Positions 57,336 through 64,000 of a DNA stretch of 64,000 nucleotides are shown in pieces. The stretch is from Burkholderiaceae bacterium (GTDB lineage Bacteria > Pseudomonadota > Gammaproteobacteria > Burkholderiales > Burkholderiaceae_C), in contig JAKLLA010000001.1 in assembly GCA_023150375.1 (NCBI GenBank), positions 310,001 through 374,000 of the forward strand, written 5' to 3'. A program made the position numbers and the translations under genes. How positions within the stretch are numbered: position 1 is the stretch's first letter; the number at the start of each line of letters is the position of its first letter. The notes beneath the pieces were generated by a model. That model saw only the letters and a list, made by a program, of their open reading frames with translations. It ran no database searches and was not told the DNA's origin.

Positions 57336-57932
57336 TCATGCAACCCACTGCACGAACTCGTCGACCGACGGGCGACCCTGCGGCGGCTTGACGCGCGTGG
57401 CCGTGCCCAGGCTGACGAAGCACAGCGCCAGCTCCCCGGCCTGCAGCCCGAAGGCCTCGCGCAGCACCTGCGACTGCAGCGCCCGCCCGCTCGACAGCCC
57501 GCTGGCGAAGCCGCGCGCGTGGGCGGCCAGCAGCAGGTTCTGGATCGCACAGCCCAGCGAGACCAGCCGCTCGGGCGGCGGCACGTCCGGCTGCTCGGCA
57601 CGCAGGTCGGCGATCGCCAGCAGCAGCACCGGGGCCCGGAAGGCCTTCTCGCGCGCCTGCTCCAGCTGGGCGGGCTCGGCCTGCGGATCGCGCTCGCGCA
57701 GCGCCGCGGCAAAGCACTGCGCCAGCCGTTCGCGCGCGGACGGACCGAGGACGAGGAAGCGCCAGGGGCGCAGCCGCTCGTGATCCGGCGCGGCGGCCGC
57801 GCAGGCGAACAGCGCGCGCAGCGTGGCCGCATCGGGGCCGGGCGCCTCCAGACGCCGTGGACCGATGTGGCGGCGGGTCTGGATCAGCGTGTCGCAGAGT
57901 TCGGCCAGCGGCAGGGCGTCCGGGTGTTCCAT
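57336..57932 (-). CDS. Nitroreductase-family flavoprotein
   Basis: This 198-residue protein of the FMN-dependent nitroreductase superfamily has an N-terminal LCDTLIQTRRHIGPRRL, ACAAAAPDHERLRPWRFLVL (the YdjA/TdsD-like APDHxxxxPWRF motif), SLGCAIQNLLLAAHARGFAS and FVSLGTATRVKPPQGRPSVD. The likely role is NAD(P)H-dependent reduction of a small substrate. It is 45 bases after the ccmI stop and could be co-transcribed with the ccm operon. Confidence 0.9.
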   Translation of the reverse strand: MEHPDALPLAELCDTLIQTRRHIGPRRLEAPGPDAATLRALFACAAAAPDHERLRPWRFLVLGPSARERLAQCFAAALRERDPQAEPAQLEQAREKAFRAPVLLLAIADLRAEQPDVPPPERLVSLGCAIQNLLLAAHARGFASGLSSGRALQSQVLREAFGLQAGELALCFVSLGTATRVKPPQGRPSVDEFVQWVA

Positions 57933-57977
57933 GCGGTGTTCCTTCGTCAGGGTGGCCGATCGGGCCGGCCGCCGGGA

Positions 57978-58853
57978 TCAGCGCGGCGGCGCCGACCCCG
58001 CCGCGCCGGGCGGTGCGGGGGCCGCCGCGCGCGGGTCGAGACCCTGCGCCAGGCTGGCCAGCGCATGCTCGAGGGTGACCCGGTCGGGCGAGCCCGGCGC
58101 GGACTGGTCACGCAGGGCTGTGAAGGCCTCGCGCGCGGCGGCGACATCCCCCTGGTCGAGGGCGGCCAGGCCGGCCAGCATCAGCACCCCGGGATGCTGC
58201 GGCGCCAGTGCGCGGGCATGCTGCAGCAGCGCCCGGCTGCGCGCGTCGAAGTGGTCGCCCGCGGCCAGCATGCGCACCTCGATCCAGTCGACCAGCCGGT
58301 TCGGATCGCGCTGCCAGGGCGTCGCGCTGCCGTCGGCGCCCTGCGCCAGCAGGCCGGCCGGGCCGGTGATCGGCGCCGCGGAGGCCCCGGCAGCAGCACC
58401 GGCAGCCGGCTCCGGCGCGGCCCGGTCGGCCTGCTCGAAGGCCTCGGCCGCCTCGGCGACGCGGCCCATCACCTTGTAGCTGTGGGCCAGCATCAGCCAG
58501 CCCTCGACGTCGGCCGGGTCACGCCGCAGACGCGCGGCCAGGCGCTCCACCATGCCCTCGACCTGGGCCACCGAGCCCGTCTCGCGCTCGCCCGGGTCCA
58601 GCGCACGCGGCTGTCCCAGCCCGGCGTACAGCGCCAGCGCCACCAGCGGCACGCCCAGGGCCAGCGCCAGCGGCTGCGCAGCCGGCGCGGGGCCATCACC
58701 GGCCGCGCCGGCCGACCCGGGGGCCCCCGCGGTGGCCGCGCCGGTACGGCCGGCGCGCAGCAGGCTGAAGGTGAGCAGCGCCACCAGCCCCAGGGCGGCC
58801 ACGGCAAAGGCCCAGAACTCCGGCTGCCCGAGCAGCGTGGGGGTCGTCTTCAT
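57978..58853 (-). CDS. ccmI: CcmI, cytochrome c maturation TPR protein
   Basis: This 291-residue protein has two N-terminal membrane segments (about 12-32 and 60-80) and TPR-like repeats: VEGMVERLAARLRRDPADVE, GWLMLAHSYKVMGRVAEAAE and later DWIEVRMLAAGDHFD ... RALLQHARALAPQHPGVLML. It chaperones apocytochrome c to CcmF-CcmH. It overlaps ccmH as ATGA and ends the ccm operon in this window. Confidence 0.9.
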   Translation of the reverse strand: MKTTPTLLGQPEFWAFAVAALGLVALLTFSLLRAGRTGAATAGAPGSAGAAGDGPAPAAQPLALALGVPLVALALYAGLGQPRALDPGERETGSVAQVEGMVERLAARLRRDPADVEGWLMLAHSYKVMGRVAEAAEAFEQADRAAPEPAAGAAAGASAAPITGPAGLLAQGADGSATPWQRDPNRLVDWIEVRMLAAGDHFDARSRALLQHARALAPQHPGVLMLAGLAALDQGDVAAAREAFTALRDQSAPGSPDRVTLEHALASLAQGLDPRAAAPAPPGAAGSAPPR

Positions 58854-59344
58854 CGTGACTCTCCGTCGGTCGCATCGGCCGCTTCGGCCCGCTCGCCCGG
58901 CCCGCCCGGGGCCCGGCGGGACTGGCGCCACAGCACCCCGGCGCCGAGACCCAGCAGCAATAGCGGCCCGACCCAGAGCAGCCCGGTGCGGGCGTCCAGC
59001 GGCGGCCGGTAGGTCACGAAGTCGCCGTAGCGCTGCACCAGGAAGTCGAGGATCTGCGCGTCGCTGTCGCCGGCGGCCATGCGTGCGCGGATTTCGCGCT
59101 TGAGGTCCTCGGCCAGCGGCGCGTGCGAGTCGGCCAGCGACTCGTTCTGGCAGACCAGACAGCGCAGCTCGCTGGTCAGGGCCATGAAGCGGTCGGCGTC
59201 CACGGCCTGCCACGCCGCCTGCGATGCGGCGGCCACAGCGGGCAGGGCCGCCGGACCGGCCGCGCTGACGGCACCGGGCACGGCCGCGCTCAGCGCGGCC
59301 AGGGTCAGCAGGCCGCAGCGCAGCCGCGACGCGAGGCGGCTCAC
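58850..59344 (-). CDS. ccmH: CcmH, thiol-disulfide heme ligation component
   Basis: This 164-residue membrane-anchored protein starts at GTG 59344 (GTGA overlap with ccmG). A signal peptide is followed by the CcmH signature LRCLVCQNESLADSHAPLAE (C62, C65), RYGDFVTYRPP and one C-terminal helix (TGLLWVGPLLLLGLGAGVLW). It reduces the apocytochrome CxxCH thiols. Confidence 0.95.
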   Translation of the reverse strand: MSRLASRLRCGLLTLAALSAAVPGAVSAAGPAALPAVAAASQAAWQAVDADRFMALTSELRCLVCQNESLADSHAPLAEDLKREIRARMAAGDSDAQILDFLVQRYGDFVTYRPPLDARTGLLWVGPLLLLGLGAGVLWRQSRRAPGGPGERAEAADATDGESR

Positions 59345-59940
59345 GAGCCACCTCCCGGGGTTGCGGCGTCGAGCAGCGGCAGGATGCGCGTGCGGATCAC
59401 CTCGGGCGTCAGCGCGCCGATGTGCTTGTGCACGATCACGCCGCGCGCGTCGATCACGAAGGTTTCCGGCGCGCCGTACACCCCCAGCTCGATGCCCAGG
59501 CGACCGTCGGCATCGACCAGCGAGGTGTGGAAGGGATTGCCGCGGCGCGCCAGCCAGGCCTGCGCGTCGCCCGGCCGGTCCTTGTAGTTCAGGCCGACGA
59601 GCTGGTCGCCGCGGCCCTGCGCCCGCAGCTGCGCGGCCAGGGCCAGCAGCGCCGGATGCTCCTCGATGCAGGTCGCGCACCAGGATGCCCAGAGGTTGAT
59701 CACGCGCGGCTTGCCGGCCCACTGCGCCGGGCCCACCGGCGTGGGGTCGCTCAGCTGCGGCAGCGCCATCGCCGGCCAGGGCTTGCCGATCAGCACCGAG
59801 GGCAGCTCGCGCGGGTCGCGGCCCATGCCCACGGCCAGCAGCAGCAGCAGCGCCAGCACGGCGGCCAGCGCAGCCCACAGGCCCCAGCGGGGCCGCTTCG
59901 GCAGCGCGGCGCAGGCGGCGGGAGAGGTCGGCAGGTTCAT
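59341..59940 (-). CDS. ccmG: CcmG/DsbE, thioredoxin-like protein
   Basis: This 199-residue protein has an N-terminal membrane anchor (about 20-40), the redox motif in VINLWASWCATCIEEHPALL, the DsbE feature LVGLNYKDRPGDAQAWL and the GAPETFVIDARGVIVHKHIG cis-Pro loop. It reduces CcmH or apocytochrome. It overlaps ccmF by 4 bases. Confidence 0.95.
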   Translation of the reverse strand: MNLPTSPAACAALPKRPRWGLWAALAAVLALLLLLAVGMGRDPRELPSVLIGKPWPAMALPQLSDPTPVGPAQWAGKPRVINLWASWCATCIEEHPALLALAAQLRAQGRGDQLVGLNYKDRPGDAQAWLARRGNPFHTSLVDADGRLGIELGVYGAPETFVIDARGVIVHKHIGALTPEVIRTRILPLLDAATPGGGS

Positions 59941-61940
59941 GGGGTCGGTTCCGGCAGCGGGGCCATCGGGTCGAGTTCCGGCGGCTGCGGCCGCGACGCC
60001 GGGGCCGGTTGCACGCGCCGGTAGCGCCGGGCCGCGGCAGCCCAGAAGCTGCCCAGCGCCATCAGCAGCACGCCGCCCCAGATCCAGCGGATGAAGGGCT
60101 TGAACTGCACCCGCACGCTCCAGGCGCCGGAGCCGTCGCCGATCTCCTCGCCCAGCGCCACGTAGAGGTCACGCGTGAAGCCGGCGTCGATGGCCGACTC
60201 GGTCATCGGCATGCCCGAGCCCACGTAGGCGCGCTTCTCGCTGAACAGTTGCCGCGGCGGCTGCCCCTCGCAGGCCAGGCGGAAGCGGCCGGCACGCGAC
60301 TCGTAGTTCGGCCCCTTCAGCGCCCCCATGTGCTCGAACTGCAGGCTGCAGCCGGCCAGCTCGTGCCGGTCGCCGGGCGCCAGGCGCACGTCGCGTTCGA
60401 TGCCGTGGCCCTTCACCATGGCCACGCCGACCACGAAGGCGGCCACGCCCAGGTGCGCCAGCACCATGCCGGCCGGCCCGGCCCCGAAGTCGCGCCAGCG
60501 GCCGTGGCGCAGCCGCCGCGCCGCCCAGTGCAGCGTCGAGACGGTCACCCCCAGCGCCAGCAGCAGGGCCAGCAGCACCGGCACCGACCAGGATCCGTAA
60601 TGCTGCTGCAGCAGCCCGGGCAGCACGACCGCCGCCAGCGCCACCGCCGCCAGCGTGGGGCCGAAGCGGCGCAGCAGCGGCGCCTCGTCGCGGCCCCAGT
60701 GCAGCCAGGCCGCCGGCAGCAGCAGCGCGGCCATCGGCAGCAGCAGCGGCGCCATCACGGCATCGAAATAGGGGGGCCCGACCGAGATCTTGCCCAGGTT
60801 CAGCGCGTCCAGCGCCAGCGGGTAGAGCGTGCCCAGCAGCACGCTCGCGCAGGCCACCACCAGCAGCAGGTTGTTCACCGCCAGCGCGCTGTCGCGCGAC
60901 CAGGGGGCCGCCGGGGGCTGTTCGCGCAGGCCCTCGGACAGGCGCGCGGCGGCGCGGGCATACAGCGCCAGGCTGCCCAGCAGGGTCACGGCGATCAGCG
61001 CCAGCATCACGCTGCCACGGCGCGGATCGGAGGCAAAGGCATGCACCGAGGTGAGCACCCCGGAGCGCACCAGGAAGGTCCCCAGCAGCGACAGCACGAA
61101 GGCGATGATCGCCAGCGCGGCACTCCAGTGCACGAACCGGCCGCGCTGTTCACGCGCGGCCAGCGCATGCAGCAGGGCCGCCAGCGCCAGCCAGGGCATC
61201 AGCGAGGCGTTCTCGACCGGATCCCAGAACCACCAGCCGCCCCAGCCCAGCTCGTAGTAGGCCCACCAGGAGCCCAGCCCGATGCCCAGCGAGAGGAAGG
61301 CCAGCGCCGCCGCGGTGTAGGGCCGCGCCCAGCGCGCCCACAGCCGGGTGGCCTGCGGCGAGGCCGGCGCCCACAGCAGCGCCAGCGTCATCGCGAAGGG
61401 CAGCGCGGTGCCCACATAGCCCAGGTAGAGCAGCGGCGGGTGCAGCACCAGTCCGGGATCCTGCAGCAGCGGGTTCAGGCTCTGCCCCTCGGCCGCGCCC
61501 GGCAGCAGGCGCACGAAGGGGTTGGAGGTGAACAGCACGAAGCCCAGGATGGCCAGCGACACCAGCCCCAGCACCCCCAGCACGCGGGCGGCGTAGACAC
61601 GGTCGTGCCGCTGCAGGCCGGCCTGGGCGGCCGCACTCCACAGCGCCAGCACGAAGCCCCAGAGCAGCATCGAGCCCTCGTGCCCGCCCCAGACCGCGGC
61701 GATGCGGTAGGCCAGCGGCAGGCTGCTGTGGCTGTGCTGCACCACGTAGACCAGGCTGAAATCGTGCTGCACGAAGGCCCAGGCCAGCGCCAGCATCGCA
61801 GCACCGCTGCCGGCCAGCTGCCAGCCCATCGCGGCGCCGGCCAGGCGCGGCTGCACGCGCGGCCCCAGCCCGGCCCAGGCCTGCACCGCCGCCGCCAGCC
61901 AGGCCAGCATCAGCATCAGGTGGCCGAGTTCGCCGGTCAC
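59937..61940 (-). CDS. ccmF: CcmF, heme lyase subunit
   Basis: This 667-residue membrane protein has about 15 helices. The WWD signature is GWGGWWFWDPVENASLMPWL. Other conserved segments are QHSHSSLPLAYRIAAVWGGH (heme-ligand His), VFLSLLGTFLVRSGVLTSVH-like and the long periplasmic region starting near 520 (MTESAIDAGFTRDLYVALGE). It ligates heme to apocytochromes with CcmH and CcmI. Length and order are normal. Confidence 0.96.
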   Translation of the reverse strand: MTGELGHLMLMLAWLAAAVQAWAGLGPRVQPRLAGAAMGWQLAGSGAAMLALAWAFVQHDFSLVYVVQHSHSSLPLAYRIAAVWGGHEGSMLLWGFVLALWSAAAQAGLQRHDRVYAARVLGVLGLVSLAILGFVLFTSNPFVRLLPGAAEGQSLNPLLQDPGLVLHPPLLYLGYVGTALPFAMTLALLWAPASPQATRLWARWARPYTAAALAFLSLGIGLGSWWAYYELGWGGWWFWDPVENASLMPWLALAALLHALAAREQRGRFVHWSAALAIIAFVLSLLGTFLVRSGVLTSVHAFASDPRRGSVMLALIAVTLLGSLALYARAAARLSEGLREQPPAAPWSRDSALAVNNLLLVVACASVLLGTLYPLALDALNLGKISVGPPYFDAVMAPLLLPMAALLLPAAWLHWGRDEAPLLRRFGPTLAAVALAAVVLPGLLQQHYGSWSVPVLLALLLALGVTVSTLHWAARRLRHGRWRDFGAGPAGMVLAHLGVAAFVVGVAMVKGHGIERDVRLAPGDRHELAGCSLQFEHMGALKGPNYESRAGRFRLACEGQPPRQLFSEKRAYVGSGMPMTESAIDAGFTRDLYVALGEEIGDGSGAWSVRVQFKPFIRWIWGGVLLMALGSFWAAAARRYRRVQPAPASRPQPPELDPMAPLPEPTP

Positions 61941-62473
61941 GGCTTCACCTCGGGCGAGGAGGCGGCCGACAGCGTCGCGGCGGCCGCCGCGGAGGCCGCC
62001 GCGGCCTGTGCGGCCCCCTGCTTCAGCGCGTCGTGCACTTCCGGCGGCATGTAGTTTTCGTCGTGCTTGGCCAGCACCTCGCTGGCCACCAGGCGGCCCG
62101 AGGCGTCCAGCCGGCCCTGCGCGATGGCCCCCTTGCCGGCGGCGAAGAGGTCGGGCAGCACGCCGTCGTAGACCACCGGCACGCTGTGGGCGTGGTCGGT
62201 CAGCACGAAGTTCACGCGCAGGCTGCCCGGCTCGCGCCGGATCGAGTCGACCTGCACCAGCCCGCCCACGCGCAGCGCGTCGCGCCCCTGTGCCGCACCA
62301 CCGGCCAGCTCGGTGGGCGTGAGGAAGAAGACCAGGTTGCTGCGGAAGGCGTTGAGCAGCAGCGTCGCGGCCACGGCGGCCAGCACGCCCGCGCCGATCA
62401 GCAGGACGAGACGGCGGCGCCGCGGCGTCCAGGCGCCGCGGGCGTGGGCCTGGGGAGGAAGGGGGGCATTCAT
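61937..62473 (-). CDS. ccmE: CcmE, heme chaperone
   Basis: This 178-residue protein has one membrane helix (about 21-41) and an OB-fold domain. The covalent heme attachment site is H137 in LAKHDENYMPPEV with Y141. NLVFFLTPTEL and RVGGLVQVDSIRRE are standard CcmE segments. An Ala-rich tail follows. ATG 62473 overlaps ccmD by 4 bases. Confidence 0.95.
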   Translation of the reverse strand: MNAPLPPQAHARGAWTPRRRRLVLLIGAGVLAAVAATLLLNAFRSNLVFFLTPTELAGGAAQGRDALRVGGLVQVDSIRREPGSLRVNFVLTDHAHSVPVVYDGVLPDLFAAGKGAIAQGRLDASGRLVASEVLAKHDENYMPPEVHDALKQGAAQAAAASAAAAATLSAASSPEVKP

Positions 62474-62646
62474 CGCAGGGTCTCCGCGTTGCGGCGCGTC
62501 AGCAGGCGTTCGCGACGCGCGAGCAGCCACCACTCGCCGGCCAGGGCGAGCAGGCAGATCGCCAGGGTGGGCCAGACGTACAGGCCGTGCCGGCCCATGC
62601 GCAGGAAGCTGGCCAGATCCGGCCACCAGGGCGTGAGAAAGGACAT
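62470..62646 (-). CDS. ccmD: CcmD, small heme exporter subunit
   Basis: This 58-residue protein has one helix (about 20-42: GLYVWPTLAICLLALAGEWW) and a basic tail (LLARRERLLTRRNAETLR). The MGRHGLYVWPT sequence is the CcmD pattern. It stabilises the CcmABC-CcmE complex. It begins 8 bases after the ccmC stop. Confidence 0.92.
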   Translation of the reverse strand: MSFLTPWWPDLASFLRMGRHGLYVWPTLAICLLALAGEWWLLARRERLLTRRNAETLR

Positions 62647-62653
62647 CAGGGCA

Positions 62654-63463
62654 TCAGGCACGGGCCGCCTCCCGGAGAGGGCCGGAGCGGGCCGCGCCGG
62701 TCTCGGCCGGCAGGTCGGCGGGCTCGGCAATTTCGTCGCGCAGCTGCTGCAGCCAGCGGGCCTGCGCCTCGCGCTCGGCGATGATCAGCTGCACGCGCTT
62801 GAAGGCGGTCGCGCCGGTGTAGGCCCAGGCGGCCCCCACCATCAGCAGCAGTGCGGTCAGCATCTGCGGCGCCATGCTCGACTGGCCGGGCGACAGGCTG
62901 GCGCCCTGGTGCAGGGTATTCCACCACTTCACCGAGAAGTAGATCACCGGCAGGTTCACCGCCCCGAGCAGCGCCAGCACCGCGCAGGCGCGATCGGCGC
63001 GCGCGCTGTCCTCGTTGGCACGCAGCAGCGCCAGGTAGCCCAGGTAGAGGAAGAACAGCAGCAGCGACGAGCTCAGCCGGGCATCCCAGACCCACCAGGT
63101 GCCCCACATCGGCTGGCCCCAGAAGGCGCCGGTGACCAGGCTGAGCAGGGCGAAGACCGCCCCGGTGGGCGCCAGGGCATGGGCCATCATCGCCGAGGCG
63201 CGGGTATGCCAGACCAGCCCGACGAAGCTCCAGAAGGCCATCGCCGCATAGACGAGCATGCTCATCCAGGCCGCCGGCACGTGCAGGTAGAGCAGCCGGT
63301 AGCCCTCGCCCTGCACCGCATCGGCGGGCGTGACCCCCAGCCCCAGCCAGAGTCCCGGCAGCAGCAGCAGCAGCGCCAGCCAGAGCAGCGGGCGCACCAG
63401 CCGGCCGGCCAGCGCGTGCAGGCGCATCGGGCTGGCAAAGTAGAAGATCAGGCGGGCAAACAT
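62654..63463 (-). CDS. ccmC: CcmC, heme-handling membrane protein
   Basis: This 269-residue protein has six helices with the WWD motif WGTWWVWDARLSSSLLLFFL and the His residues in LYLHVPAAWMSM and KWWNTLHQGAS. It loads heme onto CcmE. ATG 63463 is used; the longer upstream frame is a shadow of ccmB. Confidence 0.95.
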   Translation of the reverse strand: MFARLIFYFASPMRLHALAGRLVRPLLWLALLLLLPGLWLGLGVTPADAVQGEGYRLLYLHVPAAWMSMLVYAAMAFWSFVGLVWHTRASAMMAHALAPTGAVFALLSLVTGAFWGQPMWGTWWVWDARLSSSLLLFFLYLGYLALLRANEDSARADRACAVLALLGAVNLPVIYFSVKWWNTLHQGASLSPGQSSMAPQMLTALLLMVGAAWAYTGATAFKRVQLIIAEREAQARWLQQLRDEIAEPADLPAETGAARSGPLREAARA

Positions 63464-63498
63464 CGCGAACGACCTTTCCGGATGTCGTGACGGGGTTC

Positions 63499-64000
63499 TC
63501 AGGCCTCGGTGGCGCTGCGCAGCGCCAGCGCACCCAGCAGCGGACAGACCAGCGCCGCGGCGGCCAGCATCGCGCCGAGCAGCGACAGCTCGGCCATCGC
63601 CGGGCGGCCGGCCTGCGCGGCATGCACCGCCATGGCACCGAACACCATCACCGGTGCGGCCATCGGCAGCACCATCAGCATCGTCAGCAGGGCCGCGCCG
63701 CGCAGACCGGCCGCCAGCGCCGCGGCCACGCTGGCCAGCGCCACCAGCACCGCCGTGCCCAGCGCCAGCCCCGCCAGCAGCGCCCCGAGCGCCGCGGCGT
63801 TCAGGCCGAACTGCAGCGCCACCAGCGGCGCCACCAGCAGCACCGGCCCGGCCGCCAGCAACCACTGGATCGCCATGCGCGCGGCCACGATCAGCGCCAG
63901 CGGCAGCCCGACCGCAGCGCTGGCGAGCACGCACTGGTCCAGCCAGCCGCTCTTCAGGTCCTCGTGGAACAGCCGTCCGGTGGCCAGCAGCACCGCCAGC
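63499..64000 (-). CDS. ccmB: CcmB (partial), heme exporter membrane subunit
   Basis: The C-terminal 166 residues of CcmB run off the right edge of the window. CcmB motifs are LLATGRLFHEDLKSGWLDQC, LALIVAARMAIQWLLAAGPV, GLRGAALLTMLMVLPMAAPV and MVFGAMAVHAAQAG. It is followed by ccmC after a 35-base gap. ccmA would be expected beyond the right edge. Confidence 0.93.
   Translation of the reverse strand, partial: LAVLLATGRLFHEDLKSGWLDQCVLASAAVGLPLALIVAARMAIQWLLAAGPVLLVAPLVALQFGLNAAALGALLAGLALGTAVLVALASVAAALAAGLRGAALLTMLMVLPMAAPVMVFGAMAVHAAQAGRPAMAELSLLGAMLAAAALVCPLLGALALRSATEA

Noticed and set aside
60009-62054. 681-residue open frame antisense to ccmF
   Set aside because: Gln/His/Arg-rich shadow; ccmF is unambiguous on the other strand.
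1-64000. CRISPR arrays, tRNA or rRNA genes, insertion sequences
   Set aside because: No regularly spaced repeats, tRNA cloverleaf consensus (GGTTCGAATCC), rRNA segments or transposase frames were recognised anywhere in the window.

Overview
The window looks like a denitrification and anaerobic-respiration region of a high-GC betaproteobacterium, most probably a Burkholderiales member related to Rubrivivax, Leptothrix or Sphaerotilus. That placement rests on roughly 70% GC by eye, the family mix, and an intergenic repeat of a kind I associate with that order. I could run no search, so it is an inference. Most genes are packed into long minus-strand operons with ATGA or GTGA overlaps.

Region by region. 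1-2040 is a more AT-rich accessory edge: a truncated exported protein resembling PEP-CTERM proteins, a cupin lipoprotein, an orphan antitoxin-like ORF and a hicAB toxin-antitoxin pair. 2143-7342 is a minus-strand heme d1 operon, nirC-nirF-nirDL-nirGH-nirJ, with two gene fusions. 7715-13081 is a plus-strand periplasmic nitrate reductase operon, napDAGHB, without napC. 13130-17012 holds a cupredoxin, an unusual diheme protein, the tetraheme quinol dehydrogenase nirT and the cd1 nitrite reductase nirS. 17364-22150 holds a GST, a chemoreceptor, a small-molecule or protein methyltransferase, and an arsR-arsM arsenic methylation pair.

22322-30504 is a seven-gene minus-strand operon encoding what looks like a complete corrinoid- and tetrahydrofolate-dependent demethylation pathway: a UroD-family methyltransferase, a corrinoid protein, a pterin methyltransferase, a RACE reactivase, a MetH-activation-like protein, a MetF with a fused zinc/Cys domain, and an amidohydrolase. 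It is divergent from a TRAP transporter (dctPQM, 30825-33768). The shared promoter region carries helically phased GATCCAA repeats. The substrate is unknown, and this is the best candidate in the window for an undescribed system.

33949-36016 (plus strand) has a diheme cytochrome, an ankyrin protein and a DUF411 metal-binding protein. 36074-53590 (minus strand) is a clade II type nitrous oxide reductase locus. nosZ stands alone with its own terminator. It is followed by an operon of two cytochromes c, nosB, nosD, nosG, nosH, nosF, nosL, nosY, a TlpA-like thioredoxin, menG, menA, a BASS transporter, a second nosD, a small exported protein, a SCO protein and an FAD oxidoreductase. The last two menaquinone synthesis steps thus sit in the same operon as a putative NosGH menaquinol dehydrogenase.

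53764-57932 holds an exported protein divergent from nosZ, an NhaR-like regulator, TerC, a Bax-inhibitor-1 family protein, a 41-residue membrane peptide and a nitroreductase. 57978-64000 is the cytochrome c maturation operon ccmBCDEFGHI (ccmB runs off the right end), which would supply the many c-type cytochromes of the region.

A 14-bp palindrome, TTGAACNNGTTCAA, occurs before nirC, napD, nirS, the 33.9-kb cytochrome, the nos cytochrome operon, nosZ and the 41-residue peptide. This suggests that one FNR/DNR-family regulator, not encoded in this window, ties the denitrification modules together.
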